A DNA stretch of 64,000 nt from Opitutaceae bacterium EW11 (GCA_003054665.1 QAYY01000011.1:470654-534653); one strand, 5' to 3'; counted from the first letter of the stretch, positions 1-9,758 are shown. Numbers and translations: made by a program. Notes: generated from the sequence alone by a model not told the origin.

Positions 1-288
1 CGGCGCCTGTCTCGGTCGTGGCGCCATCCCGTTCGCAGCTAGCCCGCCGCTTCGGAGTGCGGCCCAGGTGCAGCCGGAGCATCCCTGTGGGGTGGATACC
101 CGCCGTTTTTTGATAATTATCTGCATTCAGCGATTGCGCTGTGGCGGTTCTCAGGTAGCTTCGCGTTCAGGAAGGAGGTTGTGTGGGTGGAGTTGGAAAA
201 CGTGCAGAGTGGTGTTCGGAGGTAGCTTGCGGCGGATCTGCGCGTAGGGTCGGGGTTTCACGTTCGCCCGCTTCCTCGTCCGCAAATC
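1..288. other. No gene recognised at the left edge
   Basis: I see no convincing reading frame here. The frame of the following gene is closed by a TAG at 223-225, so that gene cannot be extended far upstream. Any ExbB/TolQ-type partner would have to lie outside the window. Confidence 0.5.
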
Positions 289-639
289 ATGCAGCAGGAC
301 ATTCATAATCCTTGGGAGGCGATAAAGACCCCGTTCTTTCCGCTGGCATTTCCTGCCCTCTACGTTGCCCCCGCAGGAGCGGACTCCGCGGCGCTTGGCA
401 CGTTGATCCACATCAATCTCCACGGCGATGGAGGTCTGAGCGTCGAGGGGCAACGCACGACGCCGTCGACGTTGACGGTCGTGATGAGCCAACTGGTGAC
501 CGACAGGGATCACACCGCGGTGGAAATCAGTGTGCCGCAGGACGCCCCGAAGTCCGATGTGGAGCAGCTCATGGATTCCTGCCGAAAGGCGGGCATCTCT
601 CGTTTCTCGCTGGCGAAGAGGGCGGCGGAGAAAAACTAA
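289..639 (+). CDS. ExbD/TolR-like domain protein without a membrane anchor
   Basis: The 116-residue product resembles the C-terminal periplasmic domain of ExbD/TolR. It has a beta-strand segment around residues 40-60 (GGLSVEGQ), then TAVEISVPQDAP, a helix (VEQLMDSCRKAG) and a final strand (ISRFSLAKR), matching the usual order in which a small residue or G precedes 'I.R.sla'. Family members normally begin with a cytoplasmic stub and one transmembrane helix carrying a functional Asp. Neither is visible, because residues 1-30 are only mildly hydrophobic. The ATG at 289 is the first start after an in-frame stop at 223. The protein may be a stand-alone adaptor, a truncated relic, or secreted by an unrecognised signal. 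No TonB or ExbB gene is nearby. The family resemblance is from pattern only. Confidence 0.6.
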   Translation: MQQDIHNPWEAIKTPFFPLAFPALYVAPAGADSAALGTLIHINLHGDGGLSVEGQRTTPSTLTVVMSQLVTDRDHTAVEISVPQDAPKSDVEQLMDSCRKAGISRFSLAKRAAEKN

Positions 640-870
640 GCAGCGACGGGCAACGCCCGGGCTAGCGACCGGTTGAAAGAGCCGCTACCCCGTGGAGTGA
701 CGGCGGGCCGTCTCGTCGCACCAGGCGGACGGATTTCCCTCAAAGCCAGCGGCTTTCGGCCGATGAAATCCGCAGGTGACCGATCCTCTCTCGCTTTCCT
801 CGCACCTGTCCGGATTCCGGCCAGGAAGAGTTCCGGCTGAACGCAGTCCGGAAGTACGGATGCGGGGTAA

Positions 871-1299
871 ATGCTCCGCGCCGTCTTTCGGGCCGTGACC
901 GCGCCCGCCGCCAGACGTCGCTTCGCGTACGGCGCCGCTGTCGTGGCCGCGCTCCTCTTGGTGGGCGTCTTCGTTTGGAGGCGTCCGGGAACGTTGCGCC
1001 GCCTGACAGGCACCGCCGTTGCGCGGCTCGAAATCGTGAACCTCTGCGACCGCACGTGGAGCATCGCTGCGGCCAAACCGGGAAGCCGGCCTTCCGAGCC
1101 GTGGACGATCCCGCCGAAAGAAACGCGCACCTGGGAACTGCCAGAGGGAGAGTACGCGTTCGTCCAGGCGCTTGTCGGCCCGGACGACAAACCCGAATCC
1201 ACTCGGACGTTTTCGATGCAGTTGTCGGCCGACGAAACGTACCGCTGGAAGCTGGTCACGTTGCTCACGGACGATTCGGGCGGGAGGTCCGCGCCGTGA
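871..1299 (+). CDS. Small membrane-anchored protein of unknown function
   Basis: The 142-residue protein has a basic N-terminus (RRR around residue 15), one transmembrane helix at about residues 18-36, and an exported domain of about 100 residues rich in beta-strand-like segments (RLEIVNLCDRTWSI, TRTWELPEGEY). The type II topology (N-in, C-out) follows from the positive-inside rule. It ends 70 bp before the long Ala/Ser/Pro-rich membrane protein on the same strand, so the two may be co-transcribed. The 'W..P..E.R.W.LP.GEY.F' pattern looks like a small beta-sandwich, but I recognise no family. Confidence 0.6.
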   Translation: MLRAVFRAVTAPAARRRFAYGAAVVAALLLVGVFVWRRPGTLRRLTGTAVARLEIVNLCDRTWSIAAAKPGSRPSEPWTIPPKETRTWELPEGEYAFVQALVGPDDKPESTRTFSMQLSADETYRWKLVTLLTDDSGGRSAP

Positions 1300-1369
1300 A
1301 CGCGCTCTGGCCAACCGTTCCGGCTGAACCGCCGCCCCTCCCTGCGATTTCCAGAATCGGAGGATTCGC

Positions 1370-4300
1370 GTGAGCGCGCCGTCCAGTTCGGGAAAACTGA
1401 TGGCCGAAATCCGTTACGCGGACGATCGGTCCGCCGTCAGCCGCGTATGGAATCGCCCGATACACCAGTTCTGGCACCTGCTCGAGCCGCATTTCGAAAA
1501 CCTCTGGCTCGCTCCCCATCGGCGAAGCGACGGGGCGGGAGTCTTCTGGCTCTGGAAGCCGCCGTCGGATTCCCGTCCGCCGTCCTCCTCGGAAATGGCG
1601 GACTTGAGAAAGAAACTGAACGACGCGAATCGCCGCCTTCTCGACGGGCCGGTGGGCATCAGCGACGATGAGCGGCGCGCCGGCGGCGCGACGGACGAGA
1701 TGGTGAAGGAACTCGCCGCGCAGGCTTCGCGCATCGTGGCTCACCTTGTCGGAAAATCGGATTCCGACCTGGCTGCCTACGTCTGCCGCACCGACGCGGG
1801 CATCCGCATTCACAGCTGGGGTTCCTCCATTCCCGCGCAGCCCTACGACCCGGCTTCTCAGCGATGGGAGGTGAGCGGGACGGTCCTTGTTTCCGGAAAA
1901 CCGTCGGCGGGGCACGTCGTTCGCCTGGAGAACCGGAAGGGTCTGCGTTTCGGCGAAACGCGCTCCGATGCCCAGGGACAGTTCGTTTTCGAGGACGTAT
2001 CCGCCGGCAACTACCGCGTGAGGGTTCTGGCCGACCGCGTTCCTTTTCCGTCAAAGGGGCAGAACGTCCGCATCGAAAACGAATCCGTCACGGGCCTGGA
2101 ACTCCACAGCAGTTCCATCATCGACGAGCCGGAGGACGAGGACCCCGACGACGCGGAGTCGTCCGAAGACCGCGACGAGGGAACACCACCCGATGCGGCT
2201 CCGGCTGCTGTTCCCCCGCAGGCCGCGGCGTCCGCCCCCGACCCTGGGCAGTCAGGAGGGAAGTCCCGGCGCGTGGCGTTATGGGCGCTCCTGCTGCTCT
2301 TGCTGCTCGCGGGCGGTGTGGGAGGGATTTGGTACGGTGTATATCACGGGCATCCGAGGGGACCGCAGCGCGACGAGCGGATCAGCACGATCACCGTGGC
2401 GGGCGACCTCGCGCCCGAAAAGGCGACGCCGGTTTCGGAAGTACATCGAACAGGAGCGGGAGTCGGGGAGGGCTCTTCGGCTGCCGGTTCCGGCGCATCG
2501 AGCTCCGGCCGGGACGTTCAGGCCGTGGCCGAACCCGAAGCGCATGTCGGCCGAGTCGCGTTGCACGTCCCCCGCGTGACCGCTCCTCTGGGAGTCCAGC
2601 CTGCCGTGATGCCCAGCGGTATTCCAGGCGCGCCGGGCAATGCGGTGCCGCTGGCCGGAGCGCCCAGCGGGGTGGCGCCTGCATCGGCTGCTCCGACGCC
2701 TGTATCGAAGAAAGCAGGACAACTCTCAAAGTCCGGCGTCGTGCCCGAGAAGAAAACGGCGCGTCCGCAGCCGGTCGCTGTCGTTGCACAGCCGCCGGCC
2801 GCGAAAGAATCCGAGGAGGACGAGGAAAGCCACGCGGACGCTCCCGCCGCCGAGACTCCCGTCACAAGGGAGCAGAAAACCGTTGCCGAGAAAGACCGCG
2901 CGACCGCGACGGCCAAGACACAGAAGACGTCGCCGAAGGATTCGCCGGTGCGTGCCGACCCGGCTTTGCCGGAGCCCGAAAAACGAGGACTGAAGCCGAC
3001 GTTGGCGGCGAAGAAACCGGGACGGAGTCGTCCCGCCGCCGCAGCCCCGGCGACATCGATTGTTTCCCCCTCTGCTGATCGCTCGTCGTCCGATGCGGGC
3101 GCGGCCGCAGAGCAGCAGGACGCGCTCTCTGGCCACGGAAAACAGGGAGGAGATGGGCTGGGCATTCAAGCGATCGACGACGCTCTTCCTGGAAGCGAGC
3201 GTCCCGTCGGCCCCAACTCGCCGCCGCCTCCGCCCAGCGCTGCACGTTCGAAGGCCGCCCGTCCGAGTTCGGCATCGGCACCGACGACGGCTGCGGACAT
3301 CAGTCCCGATCCGGAACCTTCCACCGAGACAATCGCTCGCACCGCATCCCCGGCACGCGCGACCCTCGCTCCGGCGAAGCGCACTCGGGGCTCCGCGTCC
3401 GCTGGGTCAGCCCCGGGAGGCTCCTCGGGCAATCCATCCGACGCAGTCAGTGGTTTGGGGGCAGCGGTGCCGGCTGCATCCTCCGCCGTCGCGGCTGCGT
3501 CTGGCGAAACGGCTAGTGCCGAACCCGTCGTCGAAGCTGCTGCCGAAACCGACGATCCCACCGCGACACCCGGCGACACTTCGGCAGCCGCTGCAGCAAA
3601 AAGGAACGGTTCGACGAATTCCGCCGGCGAAGGAGGCACGCCCGGCACCGCTGCCGGATCTATCGCGAACAACGGCGGTGCGCCGTCGCCTGCAGCCGCG
3701 ACAGCACCGTCGACCGTTCACACCGATTCCCAACGCACTTCCGCTTCGAAATCCTCCGGTGCCCGCGGTGAGGGCGGTGCGGCGTCTGCCGCTGGCGACG
3801 CTTCCGCGGGTGCTTCCGTATCCGAAACGTCCGGACATTCCTCCGGAATGTCGGAGCCGACGGATTCCAGCCCTGCGGATGCGGAGCACACCGGAACGCC
3901 GGGAGCTGGTGCGTCGCCCGCCGCAAGCCCAGGCGGCGCCGACTCCCGCGCTTCGTCTGACGCCGTGAGCGGCGCTTCCTCCGCCGGGCTGGCTGATGCG
4001 TCCGGTTCGTCCGCGGATGCGGGCAGCACCGGTCCCGGCACGGCTTCGAAGGGCGCGCAGAGCGGATCGATGCCGAGAGGCGTTCAACCAGGGCAAGCCG
4101 CCGGCCGCTCCGCCGCGGCACCGTTAAGCGCGGAGCTGTATTTCGGCGGGTGGAAGCCGAAAATCGCGCGAGACGTGATCCTGCCGACGTTGCCCACGCG
4201 GACCGGCGAAGACGACGCGGTGGACGCGGTTCGGCGCGAGACGCAGAAAGCAGAGGAACTCCGTTTGCCGATCCTCTTCAGAAACCCGCGTGGACATGGC

Positions 4301-4810
4301 GGAATCGTTTTCACGCTGGACTCGGGCGACACGTCGACGGCAGCGCGTCTGCAGTGGACCGATGAAAAAGGCACACCGCTGGCGGCGGGCAGCGTCGAAG
4401 GCGCCCGTGCGGAGCTTGGCTGGAGAGGCGAAGTGCCCCGACTGGCGAGTTGCGTCCTTCGCACCGAGAGCGGAGCGGAACTTGCCCGTGTGGCATCCGA
4501 CGCCGAAGGGCATCTCTCGTTGTGCGCCTCGCCCGGCGTGCAGGCCTGGCTGTGGGTCGGCCTGGAACGGCCGTCGACCGAATACGAGGAGCCTGCCCGC
4601 GTGCTGTGGACCAACCGGCTTGGCTGGCGTGCGAACGGAAATCGGCCGGTACCGCCCACCTGGATACGCGACGATCGCTGGATGAGCGGCCGAGGCCATC
4701 GCCTGACGATTCCCATCACCGCCGTCGCCGAAGACGCCCCACCGATCTCCCTCTCACTGGTCGATCGTGAAACCGGCTGGTCCCTCTCCTGCACCCTCGT
4801 GGTGCACTGA
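1370..4810 (+). CDS. Long Ala/Ser/Pro/Gly-rich single-pass membrane protein with Cna/carboxypeptidase-regulatory-like domain
   Basis: The product has 1146 residues, starting at a GTG preceded by a GGAGG ribosome-binding site (1359-1363). Residues 1-160 form a cytoplasmic region with a helical stretch. Residues about 165-245 look like a carboxypeptidase-regulatory/Cna-B fold (VSGTVLVSGKP, then DAQGQFVFEDVSAGNYRVRV). An acidic linker (EDEDPDDAESSEDRDE) precedes one transmembrane helix at about 303-325. Residues about 330-915 are low-complexity, dominated by Ala, Ser, Gly, Pro and Thr, and probably a disordered or cell-wall-spanning stalk. Residues about 919-1146 form a compact domain with another Cna-like pattern (LARVASDAEGHLSLCASPG). 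The topology places the stalk and C-terminal domain outside. I infer a surface or periplasmic stalk protein; the function is unknown. Confidence 0.7.
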   Translation: MSAPSSSGKLMAEIRYADDRSAVSRVWNRPIHQFWHLLEPHFENLWLAPHRRSDGAGVFWLWKPPSDSRPPSSSEMADLRKKLNDANRRLLDGPVGISDDERRAGGATDEMVKELAAQASRIVAHLVGKSDSDLAAYVCRTDAGIRIHSWGSSIPAQPYDPASQRWEVSGTVLVSGKPSAGHVVRLENRKGLRFGETRSDAQGQFVFEDVSAGNYRVRVLADRVPFPSKGQNVRIENESVTGLELHSSSIIDEPEDEDPDDAESSEDRDEGTPPDAAPAAVPPQAAASAPDPGQSGGKSRRVALWALLLLLLLAGGVGGIWYGVYHGHPRGPQRDERISTITVAGDLAPEKATPVSEVHRTGAGVGEGSSAAGSGASSSGRDVQAVAEPEAHVGRVALHVPRVTAPLGVQPAVMPSGIPGAPGNAVPLAGAPSGVAPASAAPTPVSKKAGQLSKSGVVPEKKTARPQPVAVVAQPPAAKESEEDEESHADAPAAETPVTREQKTVAEKDRATATAKTQKTSPKDSPVRADPALPEPEKRGLKPTLAAKKPGRSRPAAAAPATSIVSPSADRSSSDAGAAAEQQDALSGHGKQGGDGLGIQAIDDALPGSERPVGPNSPPPPPSAARSKAARPSSASAPTTAADISPDPEPSTETIARTASPARATLAPAKRTRGSASAGSAPGGSSGNPSDAVSGLGAAVPAASSAVAAASGETASAEPVVEAAAETDDPTATPGDTSAAAAAKRNGSTNSAGEGGTPGTAAGSIANNGGAPSPAAATAPSTVHTDSQRTSASKSSGARGEGGAASAAGDASAGASVSETSGHSSGMSEPTDSSPADAEHTGTPGAGASPAASPGGADSRASSDAVSGASSAGLADASGSSADAGSTGPGTASKGAQSGSMPRGVQPGQAAGRSAAAPLSAELYFGGWKPKIARDVILPTLPTRTGEDDAVDAVRRETQKAEELRLPILFRNPRGHGGIVFTLDSGDTSTAARLQWTDEKGTPLAAGSVEGARAELGWRGEVPRLASCVLRTESGAELARVASDAEGHLSLCASPGVQAWLWVGLERPSTEYEEPARVLWTNRLGWRANGNRPVPPTWIRDDRWMSGRGHRLTIPITAVAEDAPPISLSLVDRETGWSLSCTLVVH

Positions 4811-4985
4811 GACAGCCCGACGCCTCAATGGTCCTATCGCGAAGCCTTCACGGACGTCAGGCGATACAGCGGTCCGGCGGTTAGTCGAAACGTCCGGTCT
4901 GCTGCGTGGGCTCCTTATTTGGCGCTTAAGGTTTCGGGCTTGGCGCCGATGATTAGCGAAACGACGCCCCAATCGCGCTTCTCGT

Positions 4986-6116
4986 ATGCAGGTTGAACAA
5001 CGTGTCCTGGATGGGACAGGTGAGTGGACAGCCGCCAGCCGTGAACTTCGCGGAGTACGGGCCCACCTTGTCTTCGCGTTTGGAGGCCGCCGGATACTCG
5101 CGGATCGCAAGATCTACGATCGGCTCCGCGCAACGTATCCGGCCGCGCGAATTCTCATGGCGTCTTCTGCCGGCGAATTCTCCGACACCGACGTGCTGGA
5201 CGAGAAACTGGTCGTCACCGCCGTCGCCCTGGAAAAAACACGGCTCTCCTCCGCCGTGCTGCCCATCGGGAACCAGCTCGAGAGCTATGCGGTGGGCAAG
5301 GAACTCGCGCTGCGGTTGAAGGCCGACCGCCTATCGCACGTCTTCGTGCTGTCCGACGGGCAGCGGGTGAACGGCACCGAACTCAGCCGCGGGTTCAACG
5401 AGGTGTTGCCAGCCGACGTGCGCATGACGGGTGGCCTCGCCGCTGACGGCCAACGATTCGAAAAGACGCTGGTCGGGCTCTCCGAGTATCCAGCTGAAGG
5501 CCGGGTCGCGGCCATCGGATTCTACGGCAAAAATTTCGTCACCGGATTCGGAACCTGCGGCGGTTGGACGCCGAACGACGTCGAACATACGATCACCTCT
5601 TCGGATGGAAGTATCCTCTTCAAGCTGGACGATATGCCGGCCCTCGACGTGTACCGTGAGTTCATCGGAAGGGATACCGAATGCACCCCGGCCACCTGTC
5701 TGGGGTATCCTCTTTGGGTGAAGATCCCGGGCCGAGAGACTCCCGTCGTCCGCTCTGTCCTGGGAATCGAAACCGGCACGAAGAGCCTGGTTTTTGCAGG
5801 CGATGTCCCGACCGGCTCTCAGGCCAGGTTGATGTACACTCGCCCTGGCGACCTCATTCGCGGAGCCGAAACGGCAGCGACGTCGGCCAACATTCAGAGT
5901 GGTGCGGAGCTGGCGATCTGCATCAGTTGCGTGGGAAGGCGGCTTGTCCTCGGGTCGACCGTCGGCGACGAGCTGACCACGATCCGCCGCACGCTGGGCA
6001 CGTCGTCAATGATCGCCGGTTTCTACTCGTACGGGGAACTCGCACCGAACGGGCACGAACGCGCCTGCCAGCTTCACAACCAGACGATGACCATCACTAC
6101 GTTCGCGGAAACGTAG
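4986..6116 (+). CDS. FIST-domain sensory protein (FIST_N + FIST_C)
   Basis: The 376-residue protein matches the FIST signal-transduction family. The N-terminal half (about 30-220) contains the typical GGRRI, ASSAGEFSDTDV and 'F.LSDG..VNGTEL..G' patterns and the MTGGLAADG motif. The C-terminal half (about 220-370) contains FGTCGGWTP, LDVYREFIG and the final 'MIAGFYSYGELAPNG' block with the conserved Y.YGE. FIST proteins are thought to bind small ligands such as amino acids and usually feed kinases, MCPs or diguanylate cyclases. This one is not fused to any output domain. The next gene on the same strand, 720 bp away, is a PAS histidine kinase, a plausible but unproven partner. Confidence 0.85.
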   Translation: MQVEQRVLDGTGEWTAASRELRGVRAHLVFAFGGRRILADRKIYDRLRATYPAARILMASSAGEFSDTDVLDEKLVVTAVALEKTRLSSAVLPIGNQLESYAVGKELALRLKADRLSHVFVLSDGQRVNGTELSRGFNEVLPADVRMTGGLAADGQRFEKTLVGLSEYPAEGRVAAIGFYGKNFVTGFGTCGGWTPNDVEHTITSSDGSILFKLDDMPALDVYREFIGRDTECTPATCLGYPLWVKIPGRETPVVRSVLGIETGTKSLVFAGDVPTGSQARLMYTRPGDLIRGAETAATSANIQSGAELAICISCVGRRLVLGSTVGDELTTIRRTLGTSSMIAGFYSYGELAPNGHERACQLHNQTMTITTFAET

Positions 6117-6835
6117 TTGGCCGGACCCGGCGCGCTGGAGGGCTCAATCCCGGTCTTGTGCGCGGGTACCGAACGCTGACAGCTGTATCCGAGAACCTGA
6201 TAACGAAGGCAGCACCGCGAGTTCGCTCGGACGAGCGGCCGTCGGTGATTTGCGGTGATGCTTCGCTGGTCGTTCGCCGGAGAAGATCAATGCTGGGAGG
6301 CATTGCGCTCCCGCCGCCCGCCATGAGGTCGGATTTGCGCCGAGATTTTGCGGTTCTGCCGAACGAGAACGGGGCCCGCGAAGTCCCGCAACGCTGCGAG
6401 CCATAAGCTTGATCGATACCTCCGCCGCGCGAAGTTCGCCGTTCCGGGGGGCGATCGCACCTCCTGAACGTGGCGGTGAGTCTCTTGCCCGGAAGCCTGC
6501 CCTGTCCCGTGTTATTGGGTACAGATCACAGGCGGTCGGATCGTCTTTGAGGCGGCGGCCGCAAATAGCGTGCTGGCGTTCGTCGCAGTATGTCGCCGCC
6601 TGCTAGGCGCGGCCGTGGTGAGAAGGACCCGTCATCTCAGGCAGCGGCCGTCTGATTAGGGCCAGTACTAATCGGCCTACCGACTATTCCGGAGAGGCAA
6701 CTGATTCAACTTTGGATACGGGGTCGTTGGGTGACTCTTTCGGCTAAGTGCTGCGCGCTCTTCCTCAAGCGTGTCCAATTGGCGCCGATACACAAAATAC
6801 AGGCGGTACACTGAACGATCTTCTTCCTCGGTTCC
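6117..6835. other. 719-bp intergenic region with no supported gene
   Basis: No frame here has a recognisable product or a good start. One small perfect inverted repeat is present (GATTAG at 6654-6659, CTAATC at 6668-6673, 8-base loop). The last 150 bp presumably carry the promoter of the PAS kinase gene. A decayed gene or a small RNA is possible but not visible. Confidence 0.4.
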
Positions 6836-8587
6836 ATGAGCATTGACGAGCAATTTGCCCGCCCCGCGGTATCCGACACGAATGACACGACAGGCAATGA
6901 GGCCTCTGCGGCGGGCGATTTCGCCGGGCAGGACAACAATGCCCTCATCGCTTCGATTGTGGAGGCGACGCCGAACATCATCGGCATCTTCGAACTATCG
7001 GGAGAGCGCGCTCGATTCATCAACCGTGCAGGTCTCCGCCGGCTGTCCCCGGATCGTCCTCCCCAGCTTTCCCGGTTGGGCCTCACGTCGATCATCGGGC
7101 CCGCCAGCCTGGATCGCTTTCAGGGAGAGATCCTCCCACGGGTCCACGTGCTCGGGAGTTGGTCGGGGATCGTGCACCTGCGGGATACATGGGGCACGGA
7201 CCTCCGGCTCTATGCCACGTTTCTGTCGGAGAAGATGCTCTCTCGGCAGAAGCTGGTGTTCATGCACGCGATGACCCCGATCGAGGGTCTCAATTCCGAC
7301 AGCTCCATTGCCGAGCACGAATTGCTCCGGGCGATCCTCGAAACCGTTCCCGACTGTGTCTATTTCAAGGATCTTTCCAGTCGGTTTATCCGTATCAGCC
7401 GCGCCATGGCCCGGAAGTTTCAGATCGGCGATCCGGCCGAAGCGATTGGGAAAACGGACTTCGACTTCTTTGCGATCGATCACGCCGGCCCCGCGCTGCA
7501 GAGCGAGCAGCAGGTCATCGCCACCGGAATGCCGATCCTCGATGTGGAGGAAAAGGAGGTGTTCGACGACGGCCGGATCGAGTGGGTGAATACCTGCAAG
7601 TTCCCCTTTCGCGATCTGCATGGAAAAGTCGTCGGGACGTTTGGGATTTCCCGAGACATCACGGCGAAAAAGCAGGCGGAGATCGAACACCGGCAGATGC
7701 AGACGCGACTTGAGCTCGCGCAGAAACTCGAATCGGTCGGACGGCTCGCGGCCGGCGTCGCGCACGAGATCAACACGCCGACGCAGTTCATCATGGACAA
7801 CGCCCGTTTCCTCACGAATTCGTTCGCGGAGCTGGAGCAGATCATCGGGGCGTATCGAGAACTCGGTGACAAATTGAAGAACGATCCCGCCTATGCCTCG
7901 GATCTTGCCCGGGTGCAGGAGATGGAGTCCGAGCGGGATCTCGACTATCTGCTCGAGGAGGTGCCGAAGACGTTGACCCAGTCGATCGAAGGTCTCGGAC
8001 GCATCGCCCGAATCGTCGGATCGCTCAAGGAGTTTTCCCATCCGAGCGGGACCGGCCGAAAGGCGGCGAACCTGAATCGCGCCATCGAAACGGCCGCCGT
8101 CGTGTCGCGCCACGAGTGGAAGTATGTGGCGGAGGTCACCATGGAGCTGGAGTCGTCGCTTCCGGACGTGCCTTGCGTGCTCGATGAACTCTCCCAGGCG
8201 ATCCTCAATCTCATTGTCAACGCGGCCCACGCCATCGCGGATCAAATCAAGCGATCCCCCGACTCCAAAGGACGCATCACGCTCCGTACGCGACGGGACG
8301 GGGAATGGGCGGTGATCGAGGTCGAGGATACGGGGACCGGAATCACGCCGGAGGTGAGCGCGCACATGTTCGAGCCGTTCTTTACGACGAAACCGTTGGG
8401 CAAAGGGACCGGGCAGGGACTGGCGATCGTCCACTCGGTGGTCGTGAAGGGCCATGGCGGGCAGGTCGACTGCCGAAGCGAACCGGGACACGGGGCCACG
8501 TTTATCCTGCGGCTTCCCCTGCAGGGGCCCGTCGATCCGCCCGAGGACGACGAGGTGGAGCGTTCGGCGGGACCGGATTCGCAATGA
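6836..8587 (+). CDS. Soluble PAS-PAS sensor histidine kinase
   Basis: The 583-residue protein has no transmembrane segment. Two PAS-like sensor domains lie at about residues 37-145 and 155-280; the second ends in the typical 'VVGTFGISRDIT..K'. The dimerisation/phosphoacceptor helix carries His310 in VAHEINTPTQF, and the HATPase domain has DTGTGI and GKGTGQGLAIV glycine boxes and a FEPFFTTK motif. The variant 'HEINTP' H-box and long connecting helix are like kinases that signal to stand-alone regulators. The stop codon lies 16 bp before the start of the response regulator, so they form a two-component pair. The stimulus is unknown; cytoplasmic PAS domains usually bind a cofactor or small ligand. 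Confidence 0.9.
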   Translation: MSIDEQFARPAVSDTNDTTGNEASAAGDFAGQDNNALIASIVEATPNIIGIFELSGERARFINRAGLRRLSPDRPPQLSRLGLTSIIGPASLDRFQGEILPRVHVLGSWSGIVHLRDTWGTDLRLYATFLSEKMLSRQKLVFMHAMTPIEGLNSDSSIAEHELLRAILETVPDCVYFKDLSSRFIRISRAMARKFQIGDPAEAIGKTDFDFFAIDHAGPALQSEQQVIATGMPILDVEEKEVFDDGRIEWVNTCKFPFRDLHGKVVGTFGISRDITAKKQAEIEHRQMQTRLELAQKLESVGRLAAGVAHEINTPTQFIMDNARFLTNSFAELEQIIGAYRELGDKLKNDPAYASDLARVQEMESERDLDYLLEEVPKTLTQSIEGLGRIARIVGSLKEFSHPSGTGRKAANLNRAIETAAVVSRHEWKYVAEVTMELESSLPDVPCVLDELSQAILNLIVNAAHAIADQIKRSPDSKGRITLRTRRDGEWAVIEVEDTGTGITPEVSAHMFEPFFTTKPLGKGTGQGLAIVHSVVVKGHGGQVDCRSEPGHGATFILRLPLQGPVDPPEDDEVERSAGPDSQ

Positions 8588-8603
8588 CCCCTTTCCCCAT
8601 GCC

Positions 8604-9758
8604 ATGAGCAAGCGAGGGCGCATCTTGCTGGTGGACGACGAGCCGAGCGTACTGGCCGCTCTCCAGCGGAATTTCCGGAGGATCTTCGAGATGGACACGG
8701 CGGAGAGCGCCACCGCGGCGCTTCAGCTGATGCAGCGAAACGGTCCGTACGCGGTGCTCGTTGCCGACATGCAGATGCCGGGAATGAACGGCATCGAACT
8801 TCTCATCCGCGCCAAAGAGATGGCGCCCGACACCGTCCGGCTGATGCTGACGGGAAACGCGGACCAGGAAACGGCGGTCGAGGCCGTGAATCGCGGACAG
8901 ATTTTTCGGTTTCTCTCCAAGCCGTGCGATACGTCGGTGTTTCAAGCCGCGGTCGAGGCCGCTTACCGCGAACACAATCGTCTGCGCACCGAGCGCGCTC
9001 TTCTCGAGAGCACGGTGGTGGGCTCGGTAAGGGTGCTCGCGGAGGTGCTGGCGATGATCGAGCCGAGTTCGTTCGGCCTAGGCCAGCGGCTGCGCGACTC
9101 GGCGCGCGCTTTTGGGGAGTGGATGAACCTTCCCTCGACGTGGGAGCTCGAGACGGCCGCCGCGCTGCTGCATCTCGGGTATGCGGCGATCCCGACCTCG
9201 GTCATTCGAAAGATGGACAGCCAAGTCCCGCTTCTTTCCGAGGAACTGGAGCTGGTGGAGCGCACGCCGCAGGTGGGCTACGAACTGCTGGCGCAGATCC
9301 CCCGGCTGGAGACGGTGGCGAAGAACGTATTGTATGTGAATAAACGCTACGCCGGCGCAGGATTTCCGGACGACGGCCTGGCCGGCGATTCCATTCCGTT
9401 TGGCGCCCGCGTGCTTCGGATCCTGCGGGACCGTCTGCTCCTGGAAGGCGACGGCGTGGTGAAGGGCAAGGCGTACGCGGAAATGCACGGTAGAACGGGG
9501 TGGTACGACGTTCGGCTCCTCGAGAAATGTTTCCTCTGTTTTCCGGAGTTCATGGCCAATGCGATTGTCGCGGAAACGCCCGTGCGCGCCGTTCCGGTCG
9601 AAGAATTGAAGCCGGGAGAGGTCCTGGTGTCCGACGTGCGAACGGCCGGCGGGCACTTGCTAGTCAGCGCCGGCAACCGGCTGCCCGAGTCCTTGATCAA
9701 GCGCCTGAGGAACTACGCCGGGTTCCACGACGTGAAAGAGCCGATCTACGTGCAGTGA
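8604..9758 (+). CDS. Response regulator with a degenerate HD-GYP-type output domain
   Basis: The 384-residue protein has an intact receiver (residues 6-120; acidic DD at 11-12, phosphoacceptor Asp55, Lys in LSKP). Residues about 140-320 have the helical pattern of an HD-GYP domain (AAALLHLGYAAIP, VGYELL, YAGAGFPDDGL, IPFGARVLRI). The metal ligands are missing: the HD pair is His190-Leu191, the HHE-like triad is VNK, and GYP has become GFP. Hydrolysis of cyclic di-GMP by the normal mechanism is therefore unlikely, and the domain may act by binding. A small C-terminal domain (about 320-384) remains unassigned. The ATG at 8604 was chosen because the receiver starts directly after it; an in-frame upstream extension overlaps the kinase gene. 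Confidence 0.85.
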   Translation: MSKRGRILLVDDEPSVLAALQRNFRRIFEMDTAESATAALQLMQRNGPYAVLVADMQMPGMNGIELLIRAKEMAPDTVRLMLTGNADQETAVEAVNRGQIFRFLSKPCDTSVFQAAVEAAYREHNRLRTERALLESTVVGSVRVLAEVLAMIEPSSFGLGQRLRDSARAFGEWMNLPSTWELETAAALLHLGYAAIPTSVIRKMDSQVPLLSEELELVERTPQVGYELLAQIPRLETVAKNVLYVNKRYAGAGFPDDGLAGDSIPFGARVLRILRDRLLLEGDGVVKGKAYAEMHGRTGWYDVRLLEKCFLCFPEFMANAIVAETPVRAVPVEELKPGEVLVSDVRTAGGHLLVSAGNRLPESLIKRLRNYAGFHDVKEPIYVQ

